Below, one piece after another: positions 56,907 to 64,000 of a DNA stretch of 64,000 bases. The stretch's first letter is position 1; each line of letters starts with the position of its first letter. A program made the translations under genes and the position numbers. The stretch comes from Candidatus Defluviilinea gracilis (GTDB lineage: Bacteria; Chloroflexota; Anaerolineae; Anaerolineales; Villigracilaceae). A model generated the notes under the pieces. The model saw only the letters and a list, made by a program, of their open reading frames with translations. It was not told the DNA's origin and ran no database searches. The stretch is from NCBI GenBank assembly GCA_016716235.1, contig JADJWS010000002.1:434001-498000 (forward strand), in the 5' to 3' direction.

Positions 56907-58373
56907 ATGGAAATCCTCAACTACATCAACAACCAATGGACAAAACCCAGCACAAAAGAATACTTCGACGTCATCAACCCCGCCACAGGGCAGATCATCG
57001 CCAAGACTCCCCTCGGCACAAAAGCGGATGTGGACTCAGCGGCGAGGGCGGCAAGTGAGGCGTTGCCTGCGTGGCGACGGACGCCCGTCAACGACCGCGT
57101 GCAATATTTATTCAAGCTGCGGAATCTGATGCACGAGAACGCGGATGAGATCGGCAGGCTCATCACGAACGAAGCGGGCAAGACGTTCGAAGAGGCAAAA
57201 GCCGAGATGGTGCGCGCGTACGAAAATATCGAAGTGGCGTGCGGGATGCCGATGATGATGAAGGGCGAGTTCGTCGAAGACATCGCCACAGGCATAGACG
57301 AGTTGATGATCCGTCAGCCCGTTGGGGTGTGCGCCACGATCGCGCCGTTCAACTTCCCTGGCATGATTCCGTTTTGGTATCTGCCGTATGCGCTCGCGGC
57401 GGGCAACACGTACATCATCAAGCCGTCTGAAAAAGTTCCGATGACGATGCAGTTCATTATGAAACTCATCGAGCAGGTTGGTTTTCCGAAGGGCGTGGTC
57501 AATCTCGTCAACGGCGCAAAGGATGTGGTGGATGCGATCCTCGAACACCCGTCCATTCGCGCGGTGACGTTCGTCGGCTCGACCAATGTCGCAAAATATA
57601 TTTACGCCACCGCCGCCGCGCATGGCAAACGCGTGCAGGCGCAGGGCGGAGCGAAGAATCCCGTCATCGTCTTGCCCGATGCGGATATGGACATGGCGAC
57701 GAAGATCATTGCGGACTCCGCTTTCGGATGCGCGGGACAACGCTGTCTCGCCGTTTCTTTCGCAGTGACAGTTGGTTCAGCCCGATCAACTTTTAGTGAA
57801 GCGATCTGCGACGCCGCCTCGTCGCGCGTCGTCGGCTACGGACTCGACTCAGGTGTCCAGATGGGACCCGTCATCAACGCGGCGTCGAAGGCGAGAGTCG
57901 AGTCGTTGATTGGACTCGGCATCAAAGAAGGAGCAAGCCTCCCCGTAGATGGACGCGGGGTTTCCATCCCAGGCTATGAAGCAGGTAATTTCGTGCGTCC
58001 GACCATTTTGGCAGATGTCCCGCGCGGGAGCGAGATCGCAAAAACAGAAATTTTCGGACCCGTGTTGAGTCTCATGCACGTCGAGACGGTGGACGAGGCG
58101 ATTGAATTGGTCAACAGCGGACAATATGGAAATCAGGCGAGCCTGTTCACGTCGTCGGGTTCTGCCGCGCGGAAGTTTCGCTACGAAGCCGAAGCGGGCA
58201 ACATCGGAATCAACATCGGTGTCGCCGCGCCGATGGCGTTCTTCCCGTTCAGCGGCTGGAAGGATTCGTTCTTCGGCGACATGCACGGGCAAGGCATGGA
58301 CGCGGTGGAGTTCTTCACGCAGAAGAAGGTGGTGGTGGAGAGGTGGCCGAAGGAGTGGACGAGGAAGTTCTGA
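56907..58373 (+). CDS. mmsA: CoA-acylating methylmalonate-semialdehyde dehydrogenase-like
   Basis: A 488-aa aldehyde dehydrogenase. YINNQWTKPSTKEYFDVINPATGQIIAK, the NAD fold FVGSTNVAKYIY, the GQRCLAVS block with the catalytic Cys, and MGPVINAASKARVE are typical of MmsA/IolA, which form acyl-CoA from malonate or methylmalonate semialdehyde. That fits the beta-alanine route: the aminotransferase upstream would make malonate semialdehyde and this would give acetyl-CoA. Active-site glutamate is replaced as in MmsA (PQGGAKNPVIVLPDAD area). Substrate assignment is by family and context. Confidence 0.88.
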   Translation: MEILNYINNQWTKPSTKEYFDVINPATGQIIAKTPLGTKADVDSAARAASEALPAWRRTPVNDRVQYLFKLRNLMHENADEIGRLITNEAGKTFEEAKAEMVRAYENIEVACGMPMMMKGEFVEDIATGIDELMIRQPVGVCATIAPFNFPGMIPFWYLPYALAAGNTYIIKPSEKVPMTMQFIMKLIEQVGFPKGVVNLVNGAKDVVDAILEHPSIRAVTFVGSTNVAKYIYATAAAHGKRVQAQGGAKNPVIVLPDADMDMATKIIADSAFGCAGQRCLAVSFAVTVGSARSTFSEAICDAASSRVVGYGLDSGVQMGPVINAASKARVESLIGLGIKEGASLPVDGRGVSIPGYEAGNFVRPTILADVPRGSEIAKTEIFGPVLSLMHVETVDEAIELVNSGQYGNQASLFTSSGSAARKFRYEAEAGNIGINIGVAAPMAFFPFSGWKDSFFGDMHGQGMDAVEFFTQKKVVVERWPKEWTRKF

Positions 58374-58411
58374 GGATTAGAGGAGTGGCGAGCTCTTGAC
58401 CCCCATCCCGT

Positions 58412-58655
58412 CCTTCCCCCATTCAAAGAGCATGAATGGGGGAAGGGGAACAGAATTTATTATGAAAACATTTGTCACCTCCCTGCCGTTGCTCTCCCTC
58501 CCCCAAAAGCGGTGTTTGCTTTTGGGGGAGGCAGGGTGGGGGTCGCAACTGACCCCATCCCGCCGAAGTGGAATGAGAATTTTTCATGAAAACAATATTC
58601 GCATCCCAACTCGTGTTATACCCTCCCCCAATTGTGTTCTTCAATTGGGGGAGGG
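58412..58655. repeat. Three palindromic CCTCCCCC repeats
   Basis: Inverted arms at 58412-58446 (CCTTCCCCCATTC / GAATGGGGGAAGG), 58497-58531 (CCTCCCCCAAAAG / CTTTTGGGGGAGG) and 58621-58655 (CCCTCCCCCAATTG / CAATTGGGGGAGGG). The last two are followed by CAGGGTGGGGGTC. They fill the 305-bp gap before the DUF559 gene and supply its GGAGG site. Confidence 0.8.
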
Positions 58656-58678
58656 CAGGGTGGGGGTCGGAGGTCCAA

Positions 58679-59056
58679 TTGCATAAACGCACCACGCCGA
58701 AAATCTTCGGGCGCGCCAAACAACTTCATCGCAACGTGACCGAAGCGGAAGCCAAACTTTGGAAACACTTGCGAGCGCACCGTATGGGCGATGTCCATTT
58801 TCGGAATCAACATGCCATCGCCAACTACATCGTTGACTTTTGCTCTCCACGCAGGAAACTGATTATTGAATTGGATGGAAGTCAACATTTGGAGCAGGAA
58901 GAATACGACGAAGCAAGAACAAACTATCTGAAATCCAAAGGATTTACCGTCCTGCGATTTTGGAATAACGACGTTATGAACAACATTGAATCGGTCTTGA
59001 CTGTAATTTGGAATACCTTGAAAGAGCAAGCGCCCATCGAAAAAGAATCACCCTGA
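58679..59056 (+). CDS. DUF559 endonuclease-domain protein
   Basis: A 125-aa protein of the DUF559 group, a very-short-patch-repair/restriction-like nuclease fold. LHRNVTEAEAKLWKHLRAHRMGDVHFRNQHAIANYIVDFCSPRRKLIIELDGSQH is the conserved core (split here: HRMGDVHFRNQ, YIVDFCSPRRKLIIELDG). The Asp, Glu and Lys of a PD-(D/E)xK centre are present in VDF and IELDG. The frame runs back to 58586 through the repeats; TTG 58679 with GGAGG at 58669-58673 is the best start. It sits alone inside the amine cluster and is likely an insertion. Confidence 0.75.
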   Translation: MHKRTTPKIFGRAKQLHRNVTEAEAKLWKHLRAHRMGDVHFRNQHAIANYIVDFCSPRRKLIIELDGSQHLEQEEYDEARTNYLKSKGFTVLRFWNNDVMNNIESVLTVIWNTLKEQAPIEKESP

Positions 59057-59137
59057 TGGAGAACCGCCAATTACCAATTCTCTAATTCTCTAATTCTCGC
59101 AATCTCCAATCTCCAATCTCTACCCTCAAGGAATCTT

Positions 59138-60493
59138 ATGAACTACACCAACGCCCTCAACTACTCAAACACCTGGCTCGACATCATCAAACAAGACAAC
59201 TTTCCTCAACAAGACCAAGCCAAATGGATCATCGAAGAATCGAAAAACAACTTTGCCGAGCATTTCAATCGCGGCTGGCTGGAATATCGCAAGTCCGTGA
59301 CGGAGGCGGGCGATTGGGCTTCGGTCGAATGGTCGGGCAAAGGCTCCACGTTCACCGATGTGATGGGACGCAAATACATTGACTGGCTCGGCGGCTTCGG
59401 CATGTTGGACTTGGGTTGGTGTCATCCCGAAGTTGTCGAAGCGGTCATCGCGCAAGTGAAGCGCGCGCCCATGCCTTCGCAGGAATTGCTCGATCCCTTG
59501 CGCGGCGCGCTCGGCAAACTCATGGCAGACATCACGCCAGGCGACTTGAAATATTCCTGGTTCGCGGCGAGCGGCACCGAAGCCATCGAAGCGGCGATCA
59601 AGATCGCAAAACTCTACACGGGCAAGTCCGCGTTCATCGTGGCGGTCAAGGCGTTTCATGGCAAGACGATGGGTTCGCTTTCGATGATGGGCAAAGCGGA
59701 TTATCGTCAGGCGATGGGCTTGCTCTACGGCGGGCAAATTTATCACGTCCCGTTCGGCGATGCGGACGCGCTCGAACGTCAACTCGACATTTGCGCCAAC
59801 GTCGGCATCGGCGTGGCGGGCGTTTTATTCGAGCCGATCCAGGGCGAAGCGGGAGCCATCGTCCCGCCCGACGATTTCTGGTCCCGCGTCCGCGCCGCGA
59901 CGAAAAAACATAACGTCCTGCTCATTGCGGATGAAGTGCAAACGGGTCTCGGTCGGACGGGGAGGCTGTGGGGCGTTGACCATTGGGACGTCGCCCCCGA
60001 TATCCTCGCCACGGCGAAATCCCTCGGCGGCGGCGTGATGCCCGTCAGCGCGGTGACGACCACCGAAGAAATCTTCAAGCCGATGATGTATCCGAATCCG
60101 TTCATGCACACGACGACGACAGGCGGGAACGCGCTCGCCTGCGCCGCGGCGATAGCGACGATCAACATCACGCTTCGTGACCGACTTTGGGAGGGCGCGG
60201 CGACGAAGGGCAGTTATCTCATCGAAAAAGTGACCGAACTCGCCGACGAGTTTCCGCAGTTGTACAAAAAAGTCACAGGCAAGGGACTGCTCATCGGTCA
60301 ACACTTCCAGACTCCCGAACTCGGCTACAAGGTCGCGGCAGAATTATTCAAACGCGGAGTGCTAGTCGCTGGCACACTCACCAGCGCCCAAACCATCCGC
60401 ATCGAACCGCCGCTCATCATCGAACAGAGTGAAATAGATGAAGGACTGAATCGCTTGCGAGACGCGGTTGATGTTGTGGTGAAAGGTTTATAA
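59138..60493 (+). CDS. patA: Putrescine aminotransferase-like (YgjG/PatA family)
   Basis: A 451-aa PLP enzyme. The long N-terminal region (NNFAEHFNRGWLEYRKSV) followed by YIDWLGGFGMLDLGWCHPEV is characteristic of the YgjG putrescine/cadaverine aminotransferase group, which turns putrescine into 4-aminobutanal. Further: FAASGTEAIEAAIKIAKL, FEPIQGEAGAIVPP, LIADEVQTGLGRTG and Lys294 in TAKSLGGGVMP. It lies directly before potD, a polyamine-binding lipoprotein, which strengthens the substrate assignment. Confidence 0.9.
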   Translation: MNYTNALNYSNTWLDIIKQDNFPQQDQAKWIIEESKNNFAEHFNRGWLEYRKSVTEAGDWASVEWSGKGSTFTDVMGRKYIDWLGGFGMLDLGWCHPEVVEAVIAQVKRAPMPSQELLDPLRGALGKLMADITPGDLKYSWFAASGTEAIEAAIKIAKLYTGKSAFIVAVKAFHGKTMGSLSMMGKADYRQAMGLLYGGQIYHVPFGDADALERQLDICANVGIGVAGVLFEPIQGEAGAIVPPDDFWSRVRAATKKHNVLLIADEVQTGLGRTGRLWGVDHWDVAPDILATAKSLGGGVMPVSAVTTTEEIFKPMMYPNPFMHTTTTGGNALACAAAIATINITLRDRLWEGAATKGSYLIEKVTELADEFPQLYKKVTGKGLLIGQHFQTPELGYKVAAELFKRGVLVAGTLTSAQTIRIEPPLIIEQSEIDEGLNRLRDAVDVVVKGL

Positions 60494-60590
60494 TTTAGAA
60501 GTTGCATCCGTAACGCGACATTTGTGTCGCTCTTGCGCAAGGACAACCTTACCGCGTAACGGTGAATTACAGAGTTGGAAGGAGAGAATA

Positions 60591-61703
60591 ATGCACAAAC
60601 GGTTACTGGCAATATCGTTATTGTTCGTCGTTGTAGGCGGCGCGCTTGTTGCGTGCGCGCCCAAGGCTCCCGAAGTCACCTCCACAGAATTGAATCTGTA
60701 TGGATTCACAGAATACGTTCCTGAAGAAGTGATCGCGGGCTTTGAGAAGCAAACGGGGGTTAAGGTGAATTATGAAACCTATTCCTCCAACGAGGAAATG
60801 CTTGCGGGGTTGAAAGATAAGCCTGGCAAGTACGATCTGATCCTTCCCAGTGATTATGCGGTGGAACAACTCATCAATCAAAATGCCCTGCTCGCGTTGG
60901 ATTTGGAAACCATCCCAAATTACACCAACATTGACTCTGCCTTTTTGCATCCGTACTTTGACCCGCGCGGTGGCAACAGCCGCCGACCTGGGGTGAAAAA
61001 CGATAAATTCAGCCTGCCCTATTTGTGGGGGACAACTGGCATTGTGTACGACTCGACGAAAGTTTCGGAGCCGATCACCAGTTGGAGCGATCTCTGGCGG
61101 CCCGAACTGGCTGGTCACATTGTTGTTTTGGATGACGCCCGCGAGATGATGGGTATCGCCTTGTTGTCGTTGGGATATAACAAGAACGAAACCGATCCAA
61201 AAAGGCTTGCCGCCGCCCGCGATACATTGATCGAGCTCGCGCCAGGCATCGTCGCGTTCGACGCGGACGCTCCCGAGGATTACTTGCTGTCGGGCGACGC
61301 GTGGGTGGGCGTGATGTACAACGGCAATGCCGCTCTGGCGGAAATCGCAAACCCGAATCTGGTCTATGTCCTGCCTGAGGAAGGCGCGGGTATCTGGTTC
61401 GATAACATGGCGATTCCCGCCGACGCGCCTCATGCTGATGCCGCCATAGCCTTTATGAATTACGTGCTCGAGCCAGCGAACGCGGCGCTCATCATTCAAG
61501 CATACCCGTATTCCACTCCCAACGCCGCCGCCCTCGATTATTTGAGGGAAAACAACGCGGCGTTTTACGATGGATACATTGCCAGCCTTGCTTCGAATCC
61601 TCCGCAAGATGCCTTGCTGGGAGCCACGCTGGTTAAAAATCTGAACCCGACCGCCGCGCAGTTATATGAAGAGTATTGGCTCGCGGTGAAGTCCAGCCGT
61701 TAG
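60591..61703 (+). CDS. potD: Spermidine/putrescine-binding lipoprotein
   Basis: A 370-aa extracytoplasmic binding protein of a polyamine ABC importer. Signal peptide with lipobox (LVAC, Cys22), then LNLYGFTEYVPEEVIAGFEKQTGVKVNYETYSSNEEML, YDLILPSDYAVEQL, LPYLWGTTGIVYDS and LLSGDAWVGVMYNGNAAL: the PotD/PotF pattern with the Trp/Asp ligand-site segments. ATG 60591 is preceded by GGAAGGAGAG. Its ATPase partner PotA starts at 63813; the permease genes PotB/PotC must lie beyond the window. Confidence 0.93.
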   Translation: MHKRLLAISLLFVVVGGALVACAPKAPEVTSTELNLYGFTEYVPEEVIAGFEKQTGVKVNYETYSSNEEMLAGLKDKPGKYDLILPSDYAVEQLINQNALLALDLETIPNYTNIDSAFLHPYFDPRGGNSRRPGVKNDKFSLPYLWGTTGIVYDSTKVSEPITSWSDLWRPELAGHIVVLDDAREMMGIALLSLGYNKNETDPKRLAAARDTLIELAPGIVAFDADAPEDYLLSGDAWVGVMYNGNAALAEIANPNLVYVLPEEGAGIWFDNMAIPADAPHADAAIAFMNYVLEPANAALIIQAYPYSTPNAAALDYLRENNAAFYDGYIASLASNPPQDALLGATLVKNLNPTAAQLYEEYWLAVKSSR

Positions 61704-61715
61704 GAGAGAGACACC

Positions 61716-63125
61716 ATGACAACCACAGCAGATATTTCTACTGGCAACATCCCCATCCGAGTCATACAACGGCGGCTGACGCTCCTGCCGTTGGTGATGA
61801 TCATGTTTTTCAGCGTGAGCGGCGGCGCGTATGGGCTTGAAGATTTGGTCGGCTATTCGGGTCCTGGCATGGCGTTGTTGCTCATCCTGCTTACGCCGCT
61901 GATCTGGAGCCTGCCCACCGCGCTGATGGTGGCGGAACTTTCAACCGCCATGCCTGTTCAAGGCGGCTATTACGCGTGGGTGAAGAAAGCGCTCGGCCCG
62001 TTCTGGGGATTTCAAGAAGGTTGGTGGAGTTGGGTCACCTCGTTTGTAGACATGGCGATCTACCCTGTGCTGTTTGCCGATTACCTTTCCACGTTGCTTG
62101 TCCAACAATTCAACGTCCATGCGCTGGAAAACGAATGGATCCACTGGGGCGTCACCCTGGTCGTGATCTGGGTGTTTACTGCGATTAATATCCGCGGATC
62201 AAAAGGCGTCGGGGATTCTTCCAACTGGTTCGGCATCTTCATCCTTGCCCCGTTTGCGGTCATGTCCGTCATCGGGCTGTTTCGCCTCTTTCAGAATCCT
62301 GTCCGCGTGTGGGAGCCGTTCATCCCGCCCGACTCCACCTTCCTCGGCGCATTCGGCGTAGGCTTGTTCGTAGTCATGTGGAATTACCTCGGCTGGGATG
62401 GCGTGTCCACGGTCAGCGAAGAGATTGACAATCCGCGCCGCAATTACCCGCGCGCGCTGGCGTGGACAATTCCGCTGGTGACCATCGCCTATCTGTTGCC
62501 TGTGCTTGCGGGTCTGGCAGTCGCCTCCGATTGGAGCGGTTGGACGGCGGGATACTTCCCCGAAATTGCGGCGCAGATCGGAGGTCAATGGTTGGGGGCG
62601 TGGCTGGCAATCGGCGGCTTGGTTAGCGCGGTGGGTTTGTTCAACGCGTTATTGCTTTCCATTTCGCGCCTGCCCTTCGTTATGGCGGAAGATGGGTACT
62701 TGCCGAAAGCGATTACGAAAGTGCACCCAAAGTTCGAGACTCCCTGGGTGGCAATCATCGTGTGCGCCACGATCTATTCGTTCTTCACGTTGAGCGCGTT
62801 CGCCAGTCTCGTCGTTGTGGATGTGATCGTCTATTCGGCGGCGTTGCTGTTGGAGTTTGCCGCGTTGATCGCGTTCCGCGTCAAATACCCGAAGATGAAG
62901 CGTCCGTATCGCGTGCCTGGAGGTTGGTTTGGGATATTCTTGATTACCATCTTCCCTGTCGGCGTCCTTGCGCTGGCTGTGGTCAGCACCATTCAGGAGG
63001 AGGGTATCAGCGCGTTATATTTGTCCATTGCGGCGATAGCCACGGGTCCTATTTTGTATCCGATCCTGAAAAAGTTCGTGAAGAAGGACCAGCCCGATGT
63101 GGAAGTTCCGATTGAGGAAGATTAA
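61716..63125 (+). CDS. APC family amino acid/polyamine permease
   Basis: A 469-aa 12-TM secondary transporter of the amino acid-polyamine-organocation family. MFFSVSGGAYGLEDLVGYSGPGMALLLIL is the TM1 substrate and Na/H site; GYYAWVKKALGPFWGFQEGWWSW and the SEEIDNPRRNYPRAL motif are APC hallmarks. It lies between potD and a UspA gene (12-nt gap after potD), so it is a second uptake or exchange route for the same amines. Substrate unproved. Confidence 0.9.
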   Translation: MTTTADISTGNIPIRVIQRRLTLLPLVMIMFFSVSGGAYGLEDLVGYSGPGMALLLILLTPLIWSLPTALMVAELSTAMPVQGGYYAWVKKALGPFWGFQEGWWSWVTSFVDMAIYPVLFADYLSTLLVQQFNVHALENEWIHWGVTLVVIWVFTAINIRGSKGVGDSSNWFGIFILAPFAVMSVIGLFRLFQNPVRVWEPFIPPDSTFLGAFGVGLFVVMWNYLGWDGVSTVSEEIDNPRRNYPRALAWTIPLVTIAYLLPVLAGLAVASDWSGWTAGYFPEIAAQIGGQWLGAWLAIGGLVSAVGLFNALLLSISRLPFVMAEDGYLPKAITKVHPKFETPWVAIIVCATIYSFFTLSAFASLVVVDVIVYSAALLLEFAALIAFRVKYPKMKRPYRVPGGWFGIFLITIFPVGVLALAVVSTIQEEGISALYLSIAAIATGPILYPILKKFVKKDQPDVEVPIEED

Positions 63126-63139
63126 CAGAGGAGAACCCC

Positions 63140-63565
63140 ATGATCAAAAAAATCTTATTACCAACCGACGGCTCGGAACACGCGGCGAAAACGGTGAAGT
63201 ACGCCAGCGATCTGGCGAAGACCTTGAATGCCAGCGTGGAAGTGATGTATGCCTACCAATCGTCTGTTGTGTTGCGCAAACGCGCCGCCGCCATGACGGA
63301 AGAATATAAGCAAGCCCTCTCGGAAGACGCGAAAGAGATTGTCGAAGAAGTGGCTGAAAAACTCAAGGCGGATGGCATCGCAGTCTCTGCCGTTGTGGTG
63401 GAGGGTCCCGCGGCGGAGGCCATCCTGCGCGCCGCGGAAGAGTCACAGCCAGATTTGATCGTGATGGGCTCGCGCGGCGCAGGCGGCTTCGCCAACATGC
63501 TGTTAGGCGGCGTCGCGGAGCATGTGATGCGTTATTCCACAACGCCTGTGCTGGTTGTGAAATAG
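63140..63565 (+). CDS. Universal stress protein (UspA family)
   Basis: A 141-aa ATP-binding UspA protein: KKILLPTDGSEHAAKTVKYASDL at the start and the nucleotide loop GSRGAGGFANMLLGGVAEHVMRY near the end (G-2x-G-9x-G). It follows the permease by 14 nt and is probably in its operon. UspA partners often sit next to APC transporters and may modulate them or signal energy state; this is inference. Confidence 0.92.
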   Translation: MIKKILLPTDGSEHAAKTVKYASDLAKTLNASVEVMYAYQSSVVLRKRAAAMTEEYKQALSEDAKEIVEEVAEKLKADGIAVSAVVVEGPAAEAILRAAEESQPDLIVMGSRGAGGFANMLLGGVAEHVMRYSTTPVLVVK

Positions 63566-63578
63566 CTGAAATCACGCA

Positions 63579-63764
63579 CCGTCCCGCAGGGTCTGCGGAC
63601 TGAGCCGCGTCGCGCGAGGCAACCCTTCGATGAACTCAGGACAAGTCTGCGGGACGTTTTGTGTAGAGCAAGTAAAGAAATTAGGACTGACGCAGTTGAA
63701 CCTGTTGCGCCGCAGTTGCACTGCGGCGGCGGCAGTGTAACTGCCCGCTAACTGCGTAAGTCCT
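63579..63764. repeat. Two palindromic repeats in the 247-bp gap before potA
   Basis: First: GTCCCGCAG (63581) and CTGCGGGAC (63647-63655), followed by GTTTT and likely a terminator for uspA. Second: AGGACTGACGCAGTT (about 63682) and AACTGCGTAAGTCCT (63749-63763) around a CCGCAGTTGCACTGCGG inner palindrome, related to the one at 23799-23823. A TACAAT -10 (63774) and GAGGAGAAG ribosome site for potA follow. Confidence 0.65.
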
Positions 63765-63812
63765 GCAAATTATTGTACAATCAGCAAATCCTGCTCTGAG
63801 GAGAAGAGTATT

Positions 63813-64000
63813 ATGACAGCCGAGTTTGCAGTGGAATTGCAAGATGTCGTAAAGAAGTTCATCACGCCGGAGGGAAACGAACTGAATGCCGTTGATCACG
63901 TCACCATGCAGATCAAGAACGGCGAATTTTTCTCGATGCTCGGGTCGTCGGGGTGCGGCAAGACCACCTCGCTGAGAATGATCGCCGGGTTCGAGTGGCC
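63813..64000 (+). CDS. potA: Polyamine ABC transporter ATP-binding protein (5' part)
   Basis: The first 62 residues of an ABC ATPase cut by the window edge. FAVELQDVVKKFITPEGNEL, AVDHVTMQIKNGEFFSML and the Walker A loop GSSGCGKTTSLRMIAGFE are PotA-type. It is separated from potD by the permease and uspA, an unusual order. GAGGAGAAG precedes the ATG. Confidence 0.9.
   Translation, partial: MTAEFAVELQDVVKKFITPEGNELNAVDHVTMQIKNGEFFSMLGSSGCGKTTSLRMIAGFEW

Noticed and set aside
58412..58655. Possible CRISPR-like repeat array
   Set aside because: The three units are palindromes of differing sequence without equal spacers and there are no cas genes.
60618..61607. 329-codon minus-strand frame
   Set aside because: Antisense to potD, whose PotD motifs are clear.

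Overview
The window looks like a chromosome segment from an uncultured Chloroflexota bacterium, most likely class Anaerolineae. This rests on gene content and style: a topoisomerase I with an N-terminal DUF5679 domain, a fused SEDS-penicillin-binding protein beside FHA proteins, many secreted lipoproteins with Pro/Thr/Ser linkers, moderate GC, and intergenic space full of short palindromic repeats. The taxonomy is inference; there is no rRNA here.

Layout. 1-7.3 kb: end of an MBL-fold hydrolase, an HNH nuclease, a TIGR01777 epimerase, a lipoprotein, tyrS with a leader hairpin, and a large REC-PAS-GAF-HD-GYP protein. 7.5-14.5 kb: three tRNAs, then a minus-strand wall/FHA block (SEDS-PBP fusion, MTA phosphorylase, FhaB-like, FhaA-like, zinc-ribbon protein) divergent from two SH3 membrane proteins. 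14.5-22.5 kb: A-type Fe-S carrier, ffh, a toxin-antitoxin island bracketed by a 32-bp near-identical direct repeat, a two-component system, and a BrnT-like pair. 22.6-30.4 kb: rpsP-khpA-rimM, dprA, a mannose-1-phosphate guanylyltransferase, topA, and a microprotein/methyltransferase pair. 31.6-32.7 kb: a decayed region, probably an IS remnant. 32.7-46.2 kb: greA, dGTPase, tRNA-Leu, rRNA methylase, VKOR, moeA, rsh, ybaK, three paralogous lipoproteins, trxA, ftsY, and prfB with a classical programmed frameshift. 46.2-50.8 kb: a compact five-gene operon laid out like dltX-B-D-C-A but with a fatty-acyl-AMP-ligase-like enzyme. 52.7-64 kb: an amine/polyamine utilisation cluster (Lrp regulator, three class III aminotransferases, a semialdehyde dehydrogenase, PotD, an APC permease, UspA, PotA).

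Most interesting: the 46.2-50.8 kb operon reads as a complete envelope-acylation machine. It has a 42-aa membrane microprotein ending in WIYQGF, an MBOAT, a membrane SGNH protein, an acyl carrier and an acyl-AMP ligase, in a lineage not known for D-alanylated teichoic acids. Also notable are a SEDS protein fused to a PBP domain that has lost its SxxK and KTG motifs, and a recurrent leaderless promoter design with the -10 box 6-8 nt from the start codon, including both ffh and ftsY.

Caution. Four genes (a cupredoxin, moeA, a lipoprotein and ftsY) are each broken by one indel in a G/C run. Since ftsY is normally essential, these are more likely sequence errors than true pseudogenes.
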